DNA from: Bacteroidales bacterium UBA6397
GTDB lineage: Bacteria > Bacteroidota > Bacteroidia > Bacteroidales > UBA932
Reading direction: 5' to 3'
DNA: 60,921 bases
Assembly (NCBI GenBank): GCA_002439875.1
Contig: DJQB01000005.1
Coordinates: 1 to 60,921, forward strand
The notes beneath the pieces were generated by a model. That model made no database searches, was not told the origin of the DNA, and was given only the letters and a program-made list of their open reading frames with translations. This document shows positions 27,168-35,915 of the stretch, piece after piece (the stretch's first letter is position 1; each line of letters begins with the position of its first letter). A program made the translations under genes and the position numbers.

Positions 27168-28364
27168 CTATTCGGTCACCCAGCCGGTGAGATAAAGGTT
27201 GATGATAGGACGGAGTGGCGAGTTCGTGGTCAAAGTCAAAACAATCAGGCACTCCCCCGCCGGGAATCCTTTCGTGTCGAAAGTCACTTCCAGATCTCCT
27301 TTTCCCCCGGCGGGAACGTCAGCGAAAGCCTTGGCCTTCACGTGAGAACTCTCGGAATCCACCTTGTATATTCGAAAAGGAGACCTGCCTTTGTTGGTGA
27401 AATGGAATGAGCCTTCCACATTCGTTCCGGCCTTTACCTTGCCGAACGAGAACGTGCTCTCGTCCGCCATCGGATTCGGACCGTCATTTCGTTCTTTTTC
27501 AGTCAGATTGGAGAAATTCTCTTTGGTGTACGTGAATATTCCCATACGGCTCTTCCCCGCCCCGAGCTCGGGATCAGGATCCGCCACTATGGCCTCGGCT
27601 CCGGCGGCCAGCGGCTCTTTCTCAGGCGACGGCGACACCACAGCCTTGTACTGACGGCCGTCAACAAGCGGCGTGGCGTAGTAGTAATTCTTTCCCCAAT
27701 GCCGCCTGTCAGCGGTGACCGTGTACGAGATCTTCGCCGTGGAATTGGCTGGAACAGGGTTTGGAGATATCTTGACCGACAATCCCTCGCTGACATCGGA
27801 AAACTTTACGGTGATCGGCTGCTTCCCAAGATTGGCCACTGTCACGGTTCCGCTCTTCTGCTGCCCCTGGGAAAGGTTGCCTCCCTTTATGTCCACCTTC
27901 TTGAAGGCCAGACTGCCGAAACGGATCGGATAAAGTTCTCTCAAGGACAGCTGCCTGTCGTGGCTCACGCCCCTCAACCTCAGAATGACAGGCTGCTTCA
28001 AGCCAGAGAAATATGCGGTCAGGGACTTGTCGAAAGGATATCCTTTCTCATCGTTCTTGAAGGTCGCCTTTATGGTTCCCGTCCCGCCCGGATTTATCGG
28101 CTTTCTGGTCCATTCCACATTGGTGCAGCCGCAGGAGGACACGACATTGTAGATCAGCAACGGCTTGCCACCCACGTTCTTGACCGTGAACGTGGCGGTC
28201 ACCGGCCCGTCTGACACCAGGATATCCCCAAAATCGTGCACGGTCTTGTCCAGCTGGACGATTCCGCCGAATGTGTTGTCCTTGCCGGAGCCCTGGGCGG
28301 CGACGAGGCCGTTTGCGGACACAAGCAGAAGCAGCGCGGCGGCGATATGCTTGAATATATTCAT
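27168..28364 (-). CDS. Secreted protein with two DUF1573 domains
   Basis: The 398 residues open with a signal peptide (MNIFKHIAAALLLLVSANGL, then VAAQ). A first DUF1573/ASH-like beta domain follows (KTVHDFGDILVSDGPVTATF and SSCGCTNVEW, with the conserved Cys-Gly-Cys), then a middle beta region, and a second domain near the C-terminus (FSFGKVKAGTNVEGSFHFTN) that lacks the CGC. These domains are abundant in Bacteroidetes and resemble immunoglobulin-fold adhesion or scaffold modules. I chose ATG 28364 since the earlier in-frame ATG puts a basic leader before the signal. It is co-transcribed with the metal exporter. Confidence 0.85.
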   Translation of the reverse strand: MNIFKHIAAALLLLVSANGLVAAQGSGKDNTFGGIVQLDKTVHDFGDILVSDGPVTATFTVKNVGGKPLLIYNVVSSCGCTNVEWTRKPINPGGTGTIKATFKNDEKGYPFDKSLTAYFSGLKQPVILRLRGVSHDRQLSLRELYPIRFGSLAFKKVDIKGGNLSQGQQKSGTVTVANLGKQPITVKFSDVSEGLSVKISPNPVPANSTAKISYTVTADRRHWGKNYYYATPLVDGRQYKAVVSPSPEKEPLAAGAEAIVADPDPELGAGKSRMGIFTYTKENFSNLTEKERNDGPNPMADESTFSFGKVKAGTNVEGSFHFTNKGRSPFRIYKVDSESSHVKAKAFADVPAGGKGDLEVTFDTKGFPAGECLIVLTLTTNSPLRPIINLYLTGWVTE

Positions 28365-28482
28365 AAATAAAGTTCTTTCTTTAAGGAAGCGCTTTGTCAG
28401 GATGAAATTTTCCTGCAAGAATATTTCAGACCCGGCAAGGAACTTCGAAGTATTAGAAGGAATACAAATTCCTTTCCATCGG

Positions 28483-28513
28483 CAAATTTACCACTTAAAA
28501 GGTACTTTTTCAA
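28483..28513 (-). promoter_or_regulatory. Canonical promoter of the DUF1573-exporter operon
   Basis: On the minus strand TTG (28513-28511), a 20-bp spacer and TAAATTTG (28490-28483) match the Bacteroidetes consensus. This gives a leader of roughly 110 nt before the ATG at 28364. Confidence 0.75.
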
Positions 28514-28669
28514 ATCCAAGTCAGTCAATCCTGGAAAATGGTTCTGAAATCATCGCCAGCCATTGAGGGAGTTCAATGAAGGGGAAAGAGTACGCCGACG
28601 GCAAATGGCGAATATGGGCAAGAGGAGACAAGAGGAAAATATTTATTTTTTAATGCTTGTCATATTTTG

Positions 28670-28677
28670 TAATTTTG
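28670..28677 (+). promoter_or_regulatory. Putative -7 box of the parE operon
   Basis: TAATTTTG fits TAnnTTTG and lies 24 bp before the parE ATG. No TTG is found at the expected 19-21 bp distance. Confidence 0.5.
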
Positions 28678-28701
28678 TACGATTATGCGATTAAAAACAG
28701 A

Positions 28702-30639
28702 ATGGCGAACATAGAACAGAACTACGACTACACTGACGACAACATAAGGACCCTGGAAGGTGTCGAACACATCCGCAGGCGTCCCGGAATGTACATCGGA
28801 AGACTTGGCAACGGCTCTAACCCCGGAGACGGCATTTATGTGCTGCTCAAGGAGATCGTGGACAACTGCATCGACGAGTTCTCCGCAGGATTCGGCAAGC
28901 AGGTCATCATCAGGATTGAGGACAGGCAGGTGACGGTAAGGGATTTCGGACGCGGAATCCCGCTTGGCTCCGTCATCAAGGCCACAAGCCAGCTTAACAC
29001 CGGAGGAAAGTTCGATGACAAGGCTTTCAAGAAGGCCGTGGGGCTGAACGGTGTGGGCACCAAGGCGGTGAACGCTCTGTCCGAGAAGTTCTATGTCGAG
29101 TCTTTCAGGGACGGAGAGAGTTCCTGGGCACGCTACGAGCGTGGAGAGTTGAAGGACAGCGGCAGGAAGGAGAAAACCGGAGAGAAGAACGGAACCCTCG
29201 TGGTCTTCACCCCGGACAGCACGATGTTCGGGAACTTCGAGTTCAACATGGACTACGTCGAGACCATGGTCAAGAACTACTCCTACCTCAAGAAAGGCCT
29301 GACGCTAATACTGAACGGTGTCACCTACAAGTCCGAGAACGGACTTCTTGACCTGATCAACGATTCGATCTCAGAGACCCCCCTCTACCCGCCGATCCAT
29401 CTTGCCGGTGAGGACATCGAGGTCGTGCTGACCCACGGCAACTCCTACGGTGAGAACATCGCCTCGTTCGTCAACGGACAGAACACCCGTGACGGAGGGA
29501 CGCATCTGGCCGCCTTCAGAGAGGCTATAGCGAAGACCTTCAAGGAGTTCTTCAAGAAAAACTACGCTCCGGAAGATTGCCGTCAGGGCATAATCGGAGC
29601 CATCAGCATCCAGATCCAGGAACCGAACTTCGAAGGTCAGACCAAGACGAAACTAGGTTCCACCTACATGTGGGAAAAGGAAAAGACGGACGGGAACGGC
29701 AAGAAGATCCTGAATCCGGACGGATCGATCGAGATTGACCGCGGGCCGACGATCAGGTCTTTCGTCAACGACTTCATCGCCAGGAATCTGGACAACTACC
29801 TGCGCATACATAAAGAAGTCGTTCCTATCATCGAGAACAAGATCAAGGAGTCGCAGGCCGAGCGCGAGGAGATCTCCGGAATCCAGAAGAAGACCCGTGA
29901 AAGGAACAAGAAGGCGAATGTCTATAACCGCAAGCTACGCGACTGCCGTTTCCACTACGGTGACAAGTTGCCTAAGGGCAAGGAAGATTTCGGGGAACTC
30001 ACGAGCATATTCATCACCGAGGGTGACTCCGCGAGCGGAACCATCACCAAGGTGAGAAAGGCTGAATATCAGGCCGTGTTCAGCCTGCGAGGCAAGCCTA
30101 TCAACTGCTACAAGGAAAGCCACAAGAAAGTGGCTGAGAACGAGGAGCTGAACCTGCTGATCTCGGCTCTCGGAGTAGAGGACGACCTCGACAACCTGCG
30201 CTACAACAACATCATTGTGGCTACAGATGCGGATGATGACGGAATGCACATCAGGATGCTCGTGCTGACCTTCTTCATGAAATATTACCCGGACCTCATC
30301 AGGCGCGGACATGTGCACATTCTCCAGACCCCTCTTTTCAGGGTGGCAAACAAGAAGGAGAGGCGCTACTGCTACTCTCCGGAGGAAAAAGAGGCCGCTG
30401 TCAAAGAACTGAAGACGGCAGTTCAGATAACAAGGTTCAAGGGTCTGGGAGAGATTTCTTCGGACGAGTTCGTGGATTTCATCGGGGAGAATATGAGGCT
30501 TGACCTCGTGAAGCTGTCCGATGAGGAGTCCATTGCTGACATCATGGAGTTTTACATGGGCGACAACACAATCGACCGGCAGAACTTCATCCGCGCGAAC
30601 CTGCGCTCCGAGGAGGAACTTGAGGACGTAAACATCTAA
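28702..30639 (+). CDS. parE: DNA topoisomerase IV/gyrase subunit B-type ATPase
   Basis: The 645 residues form a complete GyrB/ParE-type subunit. The GHKL ATPase has LKEIVDNCIDEF, GRGIPLGSV and GVGTKAVNALSEKF. A transducer domain follows, then the TOPRIM domain with FITEGDSASG and DADDDGMHIRMLVL (Mg-binding Asp cluster) and the C-terminal KGLGEISSDEFVDF. It powers strand passage to relax or decatenate DNA together with an A subunit. Length and the lack of the gyrase B insertion favour ParE. The start at 28702 gives MANIEQNYDYTDDNIRTLEG. In Bacteroidetes parC often lies next to parE; here the next genes are plsC and fadD. Confidence 0.92.
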   Translation: MANIEQNYDYTDDNIRTLEGVEHIRRRPGMYIGRLGNGSNPGDGIYVLLKEIVDNCIDEFSAGFGKQVIIRIEDRQVTVRDFGRGIPLGSVIKATSQLNTGGKFDDKAFKKAVGLNGVGTKAVNALSEKFYVESFRDGESSWARYERGELKDSGRKEKTGEKNGTLVVFTPDSTMFGNFEFNMDYVETMVKNYSYLKKGLTLILNGVTYKSENGLLDLINDSISETPLYPPIHLAGEDIEVVLTHGNSYGENIASFVNGQNTRDGGTHLAAFREAIAKTFKEFFKKNYAPEDCRQGIIGAISIQIQEPNFEGQTKTKLGSTYMWEKEKTDGNGKKILNPDGSIEIDRGPTIRSFVNDFIARNLDNYLRIHKEVVPIIENKIKESQAEREEISGIQKKTRERNKKANVYNRKLRDCRFHYGDKLPKGKEDFGELTSIFITEGDSASGTITKVRKAEYQAVFSLRGKPINCYKESHKKVAENEELNLLISALGVEDDLDNLRYNNIIVATDADDDGMHIRMLVLTFFMKYYPDLIRRGHVHILQTPLFRVANKKERRYCYSPEEKEAAVKELKTAVQITRFKGLGEISSDEFVDFIGENMRLDLVKLSDEESIADIMEFYMGDNTIDRQNFIRANLRSEEELEDVNI

Positions 30640-30651
30640 TATTCACAGATT

Positions 30652-31209
30652 ATGTCACGTTGGGCGAAATTTTGCGGCTGGCTGCTCAGAAAGATGGGAT
30701 GGACCACTGTCGGTGGACCGGCTCCGGAGAAGAAATGTGTCATCCTTGGCGTTCCTCACACTTCCGTGTGGGATTTCGTCATATCCTATCTTTTCTACAC
30801 GCAGTTCGACCAGACCGCGCACGTCATGATCAAGAAGGAATTCTTCTTCTGGCCGGTCGGGGTGTTCCTCAGGAAGGTCGGGTGCATTCCTGTTGACAGA
30901 GGGAGCGCCGCCGCCATGGTCAAAAGCCTCATAGAGGAGATGGAGAAAGTGGATCGGTTCCACCTCGCCATAGCCCCGGAAGGCACCAGAAAAGCTGTAA
31001 AGAAATGGAAAACAGGCTATCATCTTATCGCAAGAGAGGTCGGATGTCCAGTTTACATGGGCTATTTCGACTGGAAAACCAAACGTGTCAGCATCGGGGA
31101 GAAAGTCGAGCTGACCGATGACGCCCGCGCGGACACGGACAGGATCCAGGCACTCTACGAACAAAAGCACTTCGTGGGCAAGCACCCTGAAGGTTACATC
31201 ACTCATTAA
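30652..31209 (+). CDS. 1-acyl-glycerol-3-phosphate acyltransferase-like protein
   Basis: This 185-residue PlsC-family acyltransferase has the H-x4-D motif in GVPHTSVWDFVIS (about residues 34-46), a region ending in VGCIPVDRGSAAAMV and the substrate-binding block APEGTRKAVKKWKTG (the usual EGTR). It should transfer an acyl chain to a lysophospholipid or related lipid at the inner membrane. It is shorter than PlsC of E. coli (about 245) and lacks an N-terminal helix. It lies 12 bp after parE and 13 bp before the acyl-CoA ligase, an arrangement that fits a lipid-acylation pair. Confidence 0.88.
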   Translation: MSRWAKFCGWLLRKMGWTTVGGPAPEKKCVILGVPHTSVWDFVISYLFYTQFDQTAHVMIKKEFFFWPVGVFLRKVGCIPVDRGSAAAMVKSLIEEMEKVDRFHLAIAPEGTRKAVKKWKTGYHLIAREVGCPVYMGYFDWKTKRVSIGEKVELTDDARADTDRIQALYEQKHFVGKHPEGYITH

Positions 31210-31222
31210 AAAAGAACAAATC

Positions 31223-32923
31223 ATGCCGATTTTCAGCCAAAGCAGGGAAAACTACGTCACAACCCTTGCCAAGCTATTTGAATATGCCACCGACAATTTC
31301 GCCAAACGACCGCTGTCGCGGTTTGTTGAGGGTGGTCAGGAATATACCTACGAAAGTTTCAAGCACAAGTGCCTTGAACTTTCCCACCGTTTCAACAGGT
31401 ACGGGATCAGTGCGAGGGACAAGATTGCCATCCTTTCCAACAACATGCCGAACTGGACAGTGGCGATGTTCTCGTGCGTCACATTCGGGCGCGTGACCGT
31501 CCCGATCTTGCCCGACTCATCGGAGAACGAGGTGACAAACATCATCAACCACTCGGAATGTAAGGCACTCTTCGTGTCAAAGAGGCTGCTTGGCAAGGTC
31601 AGCCAACAAGTCATCGACAGGCTAACGCTTGTCATAGACATCGAGACCTTCGAACTCATAAAGAAGGACGACAAGGCTTTCACCTGCGAGGGACACGGGG
31701 TTGACCCGCAGGCCGATGACCTGGCCTCCATCATCTACACGTCAGGCACTTCGGGCAAGGCCAAGGGCGTGATGCTCAGCCACCGCAACTTCTGCCAGAA
31801 CGTCATCGCCGCCTACCACGCCCAGAAAGCCGGGAAGCGGGACCGCTGGCTCTCCATCCTTCCGATGTCCCACACCTACGAGATGGCGTTCAGCGTCCTC
31901 TACCCGCTGTACGTCGGAGGTTGCGTCTATTATATTCAGAAGCCACCGACTCCAAGCATCCTGATGCAGGCCATGAAGAAAGTCAAGCCGACCATCATGT
32001 GCTCGGTTCCACTCATCATCGAGAAGGTGTACAAGAACAGCGTAGTGCCCACAGTGGAGAAAAGCCGCGTGCTGTCATGGATGAAACAGCACACTCCGAG
32101 GCTGCTGTACTGGCTCATAGGCAAGAAACTCTACCAGTCATTCGGCGGCAAGCTCAGGTTCTTCGGAATCGGAGGCTCAAAACTGGATCCGACAGTCGAG
32201 GAGTTCCTCCACAAGGCCGGATTCCCTTACGCCATAGGCTACGGTCTGACCGAGACCGCACCGCTGATCACCAACGCGTGTGTGGGAAAGACCGTGGTCG
32301 GCTCGATAGGAGTGCCAGCCTACAACGTCGAGGTCAGGCTGCAGAATGTCAATCCGAAGACAGGAGAGGGCGAGATCGTTGCCAAAGGAGACAATGTGAT
32401 GCTGGGCTACTACCGCGACCCGGAGAGAACCCGCTCGGTGCTCACCGATAACGGATGGTTCCGCACCAACGACCTTGCGTGCCAGGACTCGAAGGGACGC
32501 TACTACATCAAGGGAAGGCTCGGGAATATGATCGTGGGACCATCCGGTGAGAACATCTACCCTGAGGAGATCGAGCAGGTGATCAACACCTTCAATGGTG
32601 TCAACGAGTCCCTTGTCGTAGAGAGGAACGGCAAGCTTGTCGCCCTTGTCAAATTCGATGACAATGTGCTGGACTGGAACCAGGAGCGTGAGGACAAATT
32701 CTTCGACAACCTCCAGTCAATGAAGCAGGCTGTCCTTGAATATGTCAACAAACATGTCAGCAAGCAGTCCAAGATCGGCGAGGTCGAGGCCATGAAAGAG
32801 GACTTCGAGAAGACCGCCACCCACAAGATCCGCCGCTTCAAGTACAAGGAAAAGCAAACCGATGAGACTTCGGCCAATGAATCCGAGGACAAAACCGACG
32901 GGAACACTTCCGCTCAAAAGTAG
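31223..32923 (+). CDS. Long-chain acyl-CoA synthetase (AMP-binding)
   Basis: This is a 566-residue adenylate-forming enzyme of the FadD/ACSL type. It activates fatty acids with ATP to acyl-AMP and then to a CoA or ACP thioester. The P-loop YTSGTSGKAKGVMLSHRNF, the A5 motif GYGLTETAPL and the A8 hinge GRLGNMIVGPSGENIYPEEI are all present. The C-terminal lid ends with HKIRRFKY, where a Lys is in the expected catalytic position. The last 25 residues are polar and low-complexity (KTDGNTSAQK end). The start at 31223 (MPIFSQSRENYV) follows a good Shine-Dalgarno-like AAAGAACAAA. Together with the plsC-like gene it may supply acyl chains for phospholipids. Confidence 0.9.
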   Translation: MPIFSQSRENYVTTLAKLFEYATDNFAKRPLSRFVEGGQEYTYESFKHKCLELSHRFNRYGISARDKIAILSNNMPNWTVAMFSCVTFGRVTVPILPDSSENEVTNIINHSECKALFVSKRLLGKVSQQVIDRLTLVIDIETFELIKKDDKAFTCEGHGVDPQADDLASIIYTSGTSGKAKGVMLSHRNFCQNVIAAYHAQKAGKRDRWLSILPMSHTYEMAFSVLYPLYVGGCVYYIQKPPTPSILMQAMKKVKPTIMCSVPLIIEKVYKNSVVPTVEKSRVLSWMKQHTPRLLYWLIGKKLYQSFGGKLRFFGIGGSKLDPTVEEFLHKAGFPYAIGYGLTETAPLITNACVGKTVVGSIGVPAYNVEVRLQNVNPKTGEGEIVAKGDNVMLGYYRDPERTRSVLTDNGWFRTNDLACQDSKGRYYIKGRLGNMIVGPSGENIYPEEIEQVINTFNGVNESLVVERNGKLVALVKFDDNVLDWNQEREDKFFDNLQSMKQAVLEYVNKHVSKQSKIGEVEAMKEDFEKTATHKIRRFKYKEKQTDETSANESEDKTDGNTSAQK

Positions 32924-32955
32924 AATTCACGGATTTATATTCACAGACCGGATCC

Positions 32956-33262
32956 CTACCACTCACGCTCACGGTAAGGATTCGGTTTGTCCGTTATAGG
33001 AAGACCTGAATCATTCTCAACCTTGACGCAATCGTGTACGCTGATCTCCGCGTCAGACTTCCATTTAGAAAGTCATCCCCTTTGATGGTCACATCGCTGC
33101 AGAACTGAACGCCAATCACCGGCTGACCGGGGAACAGAGGTGCGTAAGTCTTTGAATCAATGAATATGTTGTTTCTTATCACGATGTTCTTTGTCAGTGT
33201 CAAACATTCGAGAGTTCCACAATTACCTCTGATGCATGGTGGAGGACAACGCTGAATACGTC
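32956..33262 (-). pseudogene. C-terminal fragment of a right-handed beta-helix protein
   Basis: On the minus strand one frame reads ASEVIVELSNV, the next LTLTKNIVIRNNIFIDSKTY and PVIGVQFCSDVTIKGDDF, and a third KSDAEISVHDCVKVENDSGL to the stop at 32956. Joined, they give a continuous C-terminus of a parallel beta-helix (N-x-x-I-x-N-N-x-F repeats), as in pectate-lyase-like or polysaccharidase-type proteins. Two frameshifts and the loss of the N-terminal part show that it is dead. Upstream sequence on the minus strand is the GGGTGCAA repeat, so the gene was truncated at about 33262. Confidence 0.68.
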
Positions 33263-33280
33263 ACCACCGGCACCACATTT

Positions 33281-33413
33281 TCGGGTGCAAACAACCCTTA
33301 TTTGCCCCCGATAGCCCTGATCTCTTGCTACTCGGGTGCAGCCAAGCATCTTTTGCCCCCGGCAGCACACATATCTTACGCCGCGGGGCAATACCACCAT
33401 TCTCGCACCCCCG
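33281..33413. repeat. Cluster of GGGTGCAA/TTGCCCCC-type repeats
   Basis: Successive copies are tcgggtgcaaacaaccctta, atttgcccccgatagccc, tcgggtgcagccaagcatc, ttttgcccccggcagc and tcgcacccccgtga. They alternate in orientation and are spaced about 25-30 bp apart. The piece GGTGCAGCCAA recurs at 46687. No protein is encoded. Confidence 0.55.
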
Positions 33414-33506
33414 TGAATCTCAAAAAATCGTAACCACTCAAGTGCCCGGCCATAGGCCAACAACCCTGAGCACCTGCCAATAATGATTGAGATAATGATG
33501 CTATGC

Positions 33507-34008
33507 CTACGAAAGGGTCGCAATGACCCTGAGAAACTCGAAGGGGTCTTGTCCGTTCTTGACCGCTGTCAGTATGACGGTGGCAACGGTGGCGTAGTTT
33601 TCCGCCTCGGTCACATTCCCGGACTGCAGACGTGTGCTGCCTTGATGTCCCATCTGGCCACCGGTCTTCCTGCCGGAGGTTCCGTTGGGATTGCGTGCGA
33701 GGGATGCCTATCGGGTTCTTGGAGGGTGGAACGCTGCTGTTGGCGCTGGTCTTAACTATTGGTTTGGCACCGCCTTAAAGTTCCGCGATCTTGGCTTTGA
33801 GTTTCTATATCTCCTCGCCCTTGCGGACAAGATTCCGGTTCAGGACTTCAACGGTAAGGGCTTGCTCGTGAAGTTTCTCCGCAAGTTCCGTAGAGTCAAG
33901 ATCCTCAGCAAACCCCATGGCACGAAGGAGCTGCTTGCGCCTGCGGGTTAGCCTCACCCGGTCCGTCTCGACACTCCTTCTCAATCCCGTATTAAAATCC
34001 TTTTTCAT
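33507..34008 (-). pseudogene. Internally deleted IS66-family transposase
   Basis: The minus strand opens with MKKDFNTGLRRSVETDRVRL and a helical zipper (ELAEKLHEQALTVEVLNRNL) that ends with a stop at 33805. It then gives NSSVPPSKNPIG and, after a frameshift, TSGRKTGGQMGHQGSTRLQ. These are the leucine-zipper and zinc-finger-linker blocks of IS66 transposases (NSSKPPS...GGQ-x-GH-x-G). The frame then passes directly into ENYATVATVILTAVKNGQDP, which matches the C-terminal end of the family. The DDE core between them is absent. It is therefore a transposase of about 165 codons with a large internal deletion, one stop and one frameshift. Confidence 0.72.
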
Positions 34009-34339
34009 ACCACAAAGATAAGGAAAAGGTTTGATATATGTAAATTTAACAGACTGAGCGTCAATATGTTAAATGCCATTTTTTAGACACAATGGAGAAA
34101 TTGACACCCCCTTCGCATGGAGGGTCATATGGAAAATCTTTGGGCGCTTCCGCGAGACCCACAGAGGGCGGCAAAAGGCTAATTTTCAGCGGCCAGAAAC
34201 GCAACCTTGAGCATGGGGATATTTTTGATAAAAGTACAGTTGGATGGCGAAAGCCTCGCATCGTCCTCGTTTTATGGTCGGGGCAGGGGCGCCTGAGTAG
34301 TTACTATTCCATCTTCATCAGTCAGTTGGCAGCGGCTTG
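34009..34339. other. Intergenic, no gene seen
   Basis: These 331 bp separate the IS66 relic from the esterase 3' end. Short frames here have no protein character. The segment may include the decayed left end of the IS element, but I found no inverted repeat. Confidence 0.45.
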
Positions 34340-35554
34340 TCATTTGAACAGAAGCGGGGCGAACTGGCTGAGGTAGATGCGCCAGTTGCGCCAGATGTGG
34401 CCGCCGGCGGACTCCACGTAGGTATATTCATAACCAGCGTCGTCGAGTTTCCTGCGGAAGTCGGTGTTGGCTTTGTAGAGAAAGTCATCCTTGCCGATAC
34501 CGATCCAGAAAAGGGCCGGGTGTGTGGCGAACAGTTTCGCCAATTTTCCATCAAAATCCTCATAGACGGGGGATTTCTTTTCAGGGAATATGGCAGCGGA
34601 GAACAAGCCGATGTACGAGAATGTACCGGGATATTCCTTTGAGATGTGGAGCGAATGGAATCCGCCCATCGACAGTCCGGCTATCGCGCGGGCTTCCTTT
34701 TTGCGGATTGTACGATAGTGAGAGTCAACATATTCAATGATCTCAGGGAAAGAGGTTTCGTATGCGCCGTCCATAGTTTTCGGGAGGTTGAACTGCGGCT
34801 GGACTAGTCCGTGGGAAGTCTCGCCTGGGGCGGCCTCCTGAGAGGCGTTGCCGTTCGGCATCACAACGATCATCTGTTTCGCCTTGCCTTGTGCGATGAG
34901 ATTGTCGAGGATCTGTGAGGTGCGTCCGAGTTCCATCCACGCCTGCTCGTCTCCACCCATTCCATGCAGCAGGTAGAGCACTGGATAGCGGGTTCTTCCG
35001 TTGCTTTCATAACCTGCCGGAGTGTAAATCGTCATCCTGCGCCTCATCCCAAGCGAAGGGCTGTCATACCAAACCTTCGACACCGTCCCGTGCGGAACAT
35101 CATTGACTTTGTAAAAATCAGCCTGACCGCCACCGACAATGAATATGCTCGTGACCGTGGCCACGTCCCTTATCTGGTAGACGTTCGACGGATCGTTCAT
35201 CCGCTGACCGTTGACAATGAACGAGTAGCTGTAGAGTTCCGGCTGAAGAGGTTTGCTGGTATATTCCCAGACCCCTTTATGGTTTTGGACAAGTTCGGCG
35301 ACACCCGGAACCTCAAAATCTCCGTTCGGAGTGCTGATCTTTTGCGGTGGCAGGAAATCTCCCGTCACCTGCACCCTGATCACATTAGGTGCTGAATATC
35401 TGAAAGTAACTGTTTTGTCCTCATTGACCTGAGGCGACACCACCTGCGCCCCGCTCCATAGTGCCTGCTGCGCCGAAGCGTCAGTCACCATAGCGAACAC
35501 ATTCAGCATAAAAGCAGCTGTCAGACAAAATAAAAAATGAATATTACGTTCCAT
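34340..35554 (-). CDS. Secreted esterase (CE1/feruloyl-esterase-like) with N-terminal E-set domain
   Basis: This 404-residue protein has a signal peptide (MERNIHFLFCLTAAFMLNVF, then AMVTDASAQ). An N-terminal immunoglobulin-like CBM48/E-set domain follows (VTFRYSAPNVIRVQVTGDF and PELYSYSFIVNGQRMNDPSN). The alpha/beta hydrolase domain has the oxyanion segment LYLLHGMGGDEQAW, the nucleophile in IAGLSMGGFHSLHIS and the catalytic His in ESAGGHIWRNWRIYLSQF. This layout is common among Bacteroidetes hemicellulose-active acetyl or feruloyl esterases. The substrate is not readable. It stands alone on the minus strand; no polysaccharide genes are adjacent. Confidence 0.9.
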   Translation of the reverse strand: MERNIHFLFCLTAAFMLNVFAMVTDASAQQALWSGAQVVSPQVNEDKTVTFRYSAPNVIRVQVTGDFLPPQKISTPNGDFEVPGVAELVQNHKGVWEYTSKPLQPELYSYSFIVNGQRMNDPSNVYQIRDVATVTSIFIVGGGQADFYKVNDVPHGTVSKVWYDSPSLGMRRRMTIYTPAGYESNGRTRYPVLYLLHGMGGDEQAWMELGRTSQILDNLIAQGKAKQMIVVMPNGNASQEAAPGETSHGLVQPQFNLPKTMDGAYETSFPEIIEYVDSHYRTIRKKEARAIAGLSMGGFHSLHISKEYPGTFSYIGLFSAAIFPEKKSPVYEDFDGKLAKLFATHPALFWIGIGKDDFLYKANTDFRRKLDDAGYEYTYVESAGGHIWRNWRIYLSQFAPLLFK

Positions 35555-35703
35555 ATCCGAAAAATTTTCTTTACGACACAAGATAGTGATTAAATTCCGG
35601 AATTATTGCTTTGTAAGCATTAATAAATCAATTGGTATTCTTTAAGGATTACTAAATGTTCTATTATATTCCAGGCGCAAAGAGATTTGGAATACCGCCT
35701 TTT

Positions 35704-35790
35704 GCCCTTATTGACTGCTTTTTGCCATGCTTTTGACTCCGCCTGCTTTTTGACTCTGCCGGGCAAAAAGGGCGGCTTTGCACCCGAGGG
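35704..35790. repeat. GGGTGCAA-type repeat and TTTTTGCC repeats
   Basis: Within the 35555-35915 gap, tgcccttattgactgctttt, gctttttgactctgccgggc and ggctttgcacccgaggg resemble the repeats at 25271 and 33281; TATTGACTGC recurs at 46715. The rest of the gap is AT-rich and holds only the SBF gene promoter. Confidence 0.45.
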
Positions 35791-35869
35791 TAGAATGACA
35801 TCTAGGGTGGAGTGGCAACCGATAAATCAACCACGAGGGTCCTCGCTGATATATTCATTGACAGGCAAC

Positions 35870-35901
35870 TTGCGTTTGTTGGCGGGAAAAGGTTATCTTT
35901 G
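35870..35901 (+). promoter_or_regulatory. Canonical promoter of the SBF transporter gene
   Basis: TTG at 35870-35872, a 21-bp spacer and TATCTTTG at 35894-35901 match the Bacteroidetes consensus, 14 bp before the ATG at 35916. Confidence 0.85.
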
Positions 35902-35915
35902 CAGAAAATAATGGA

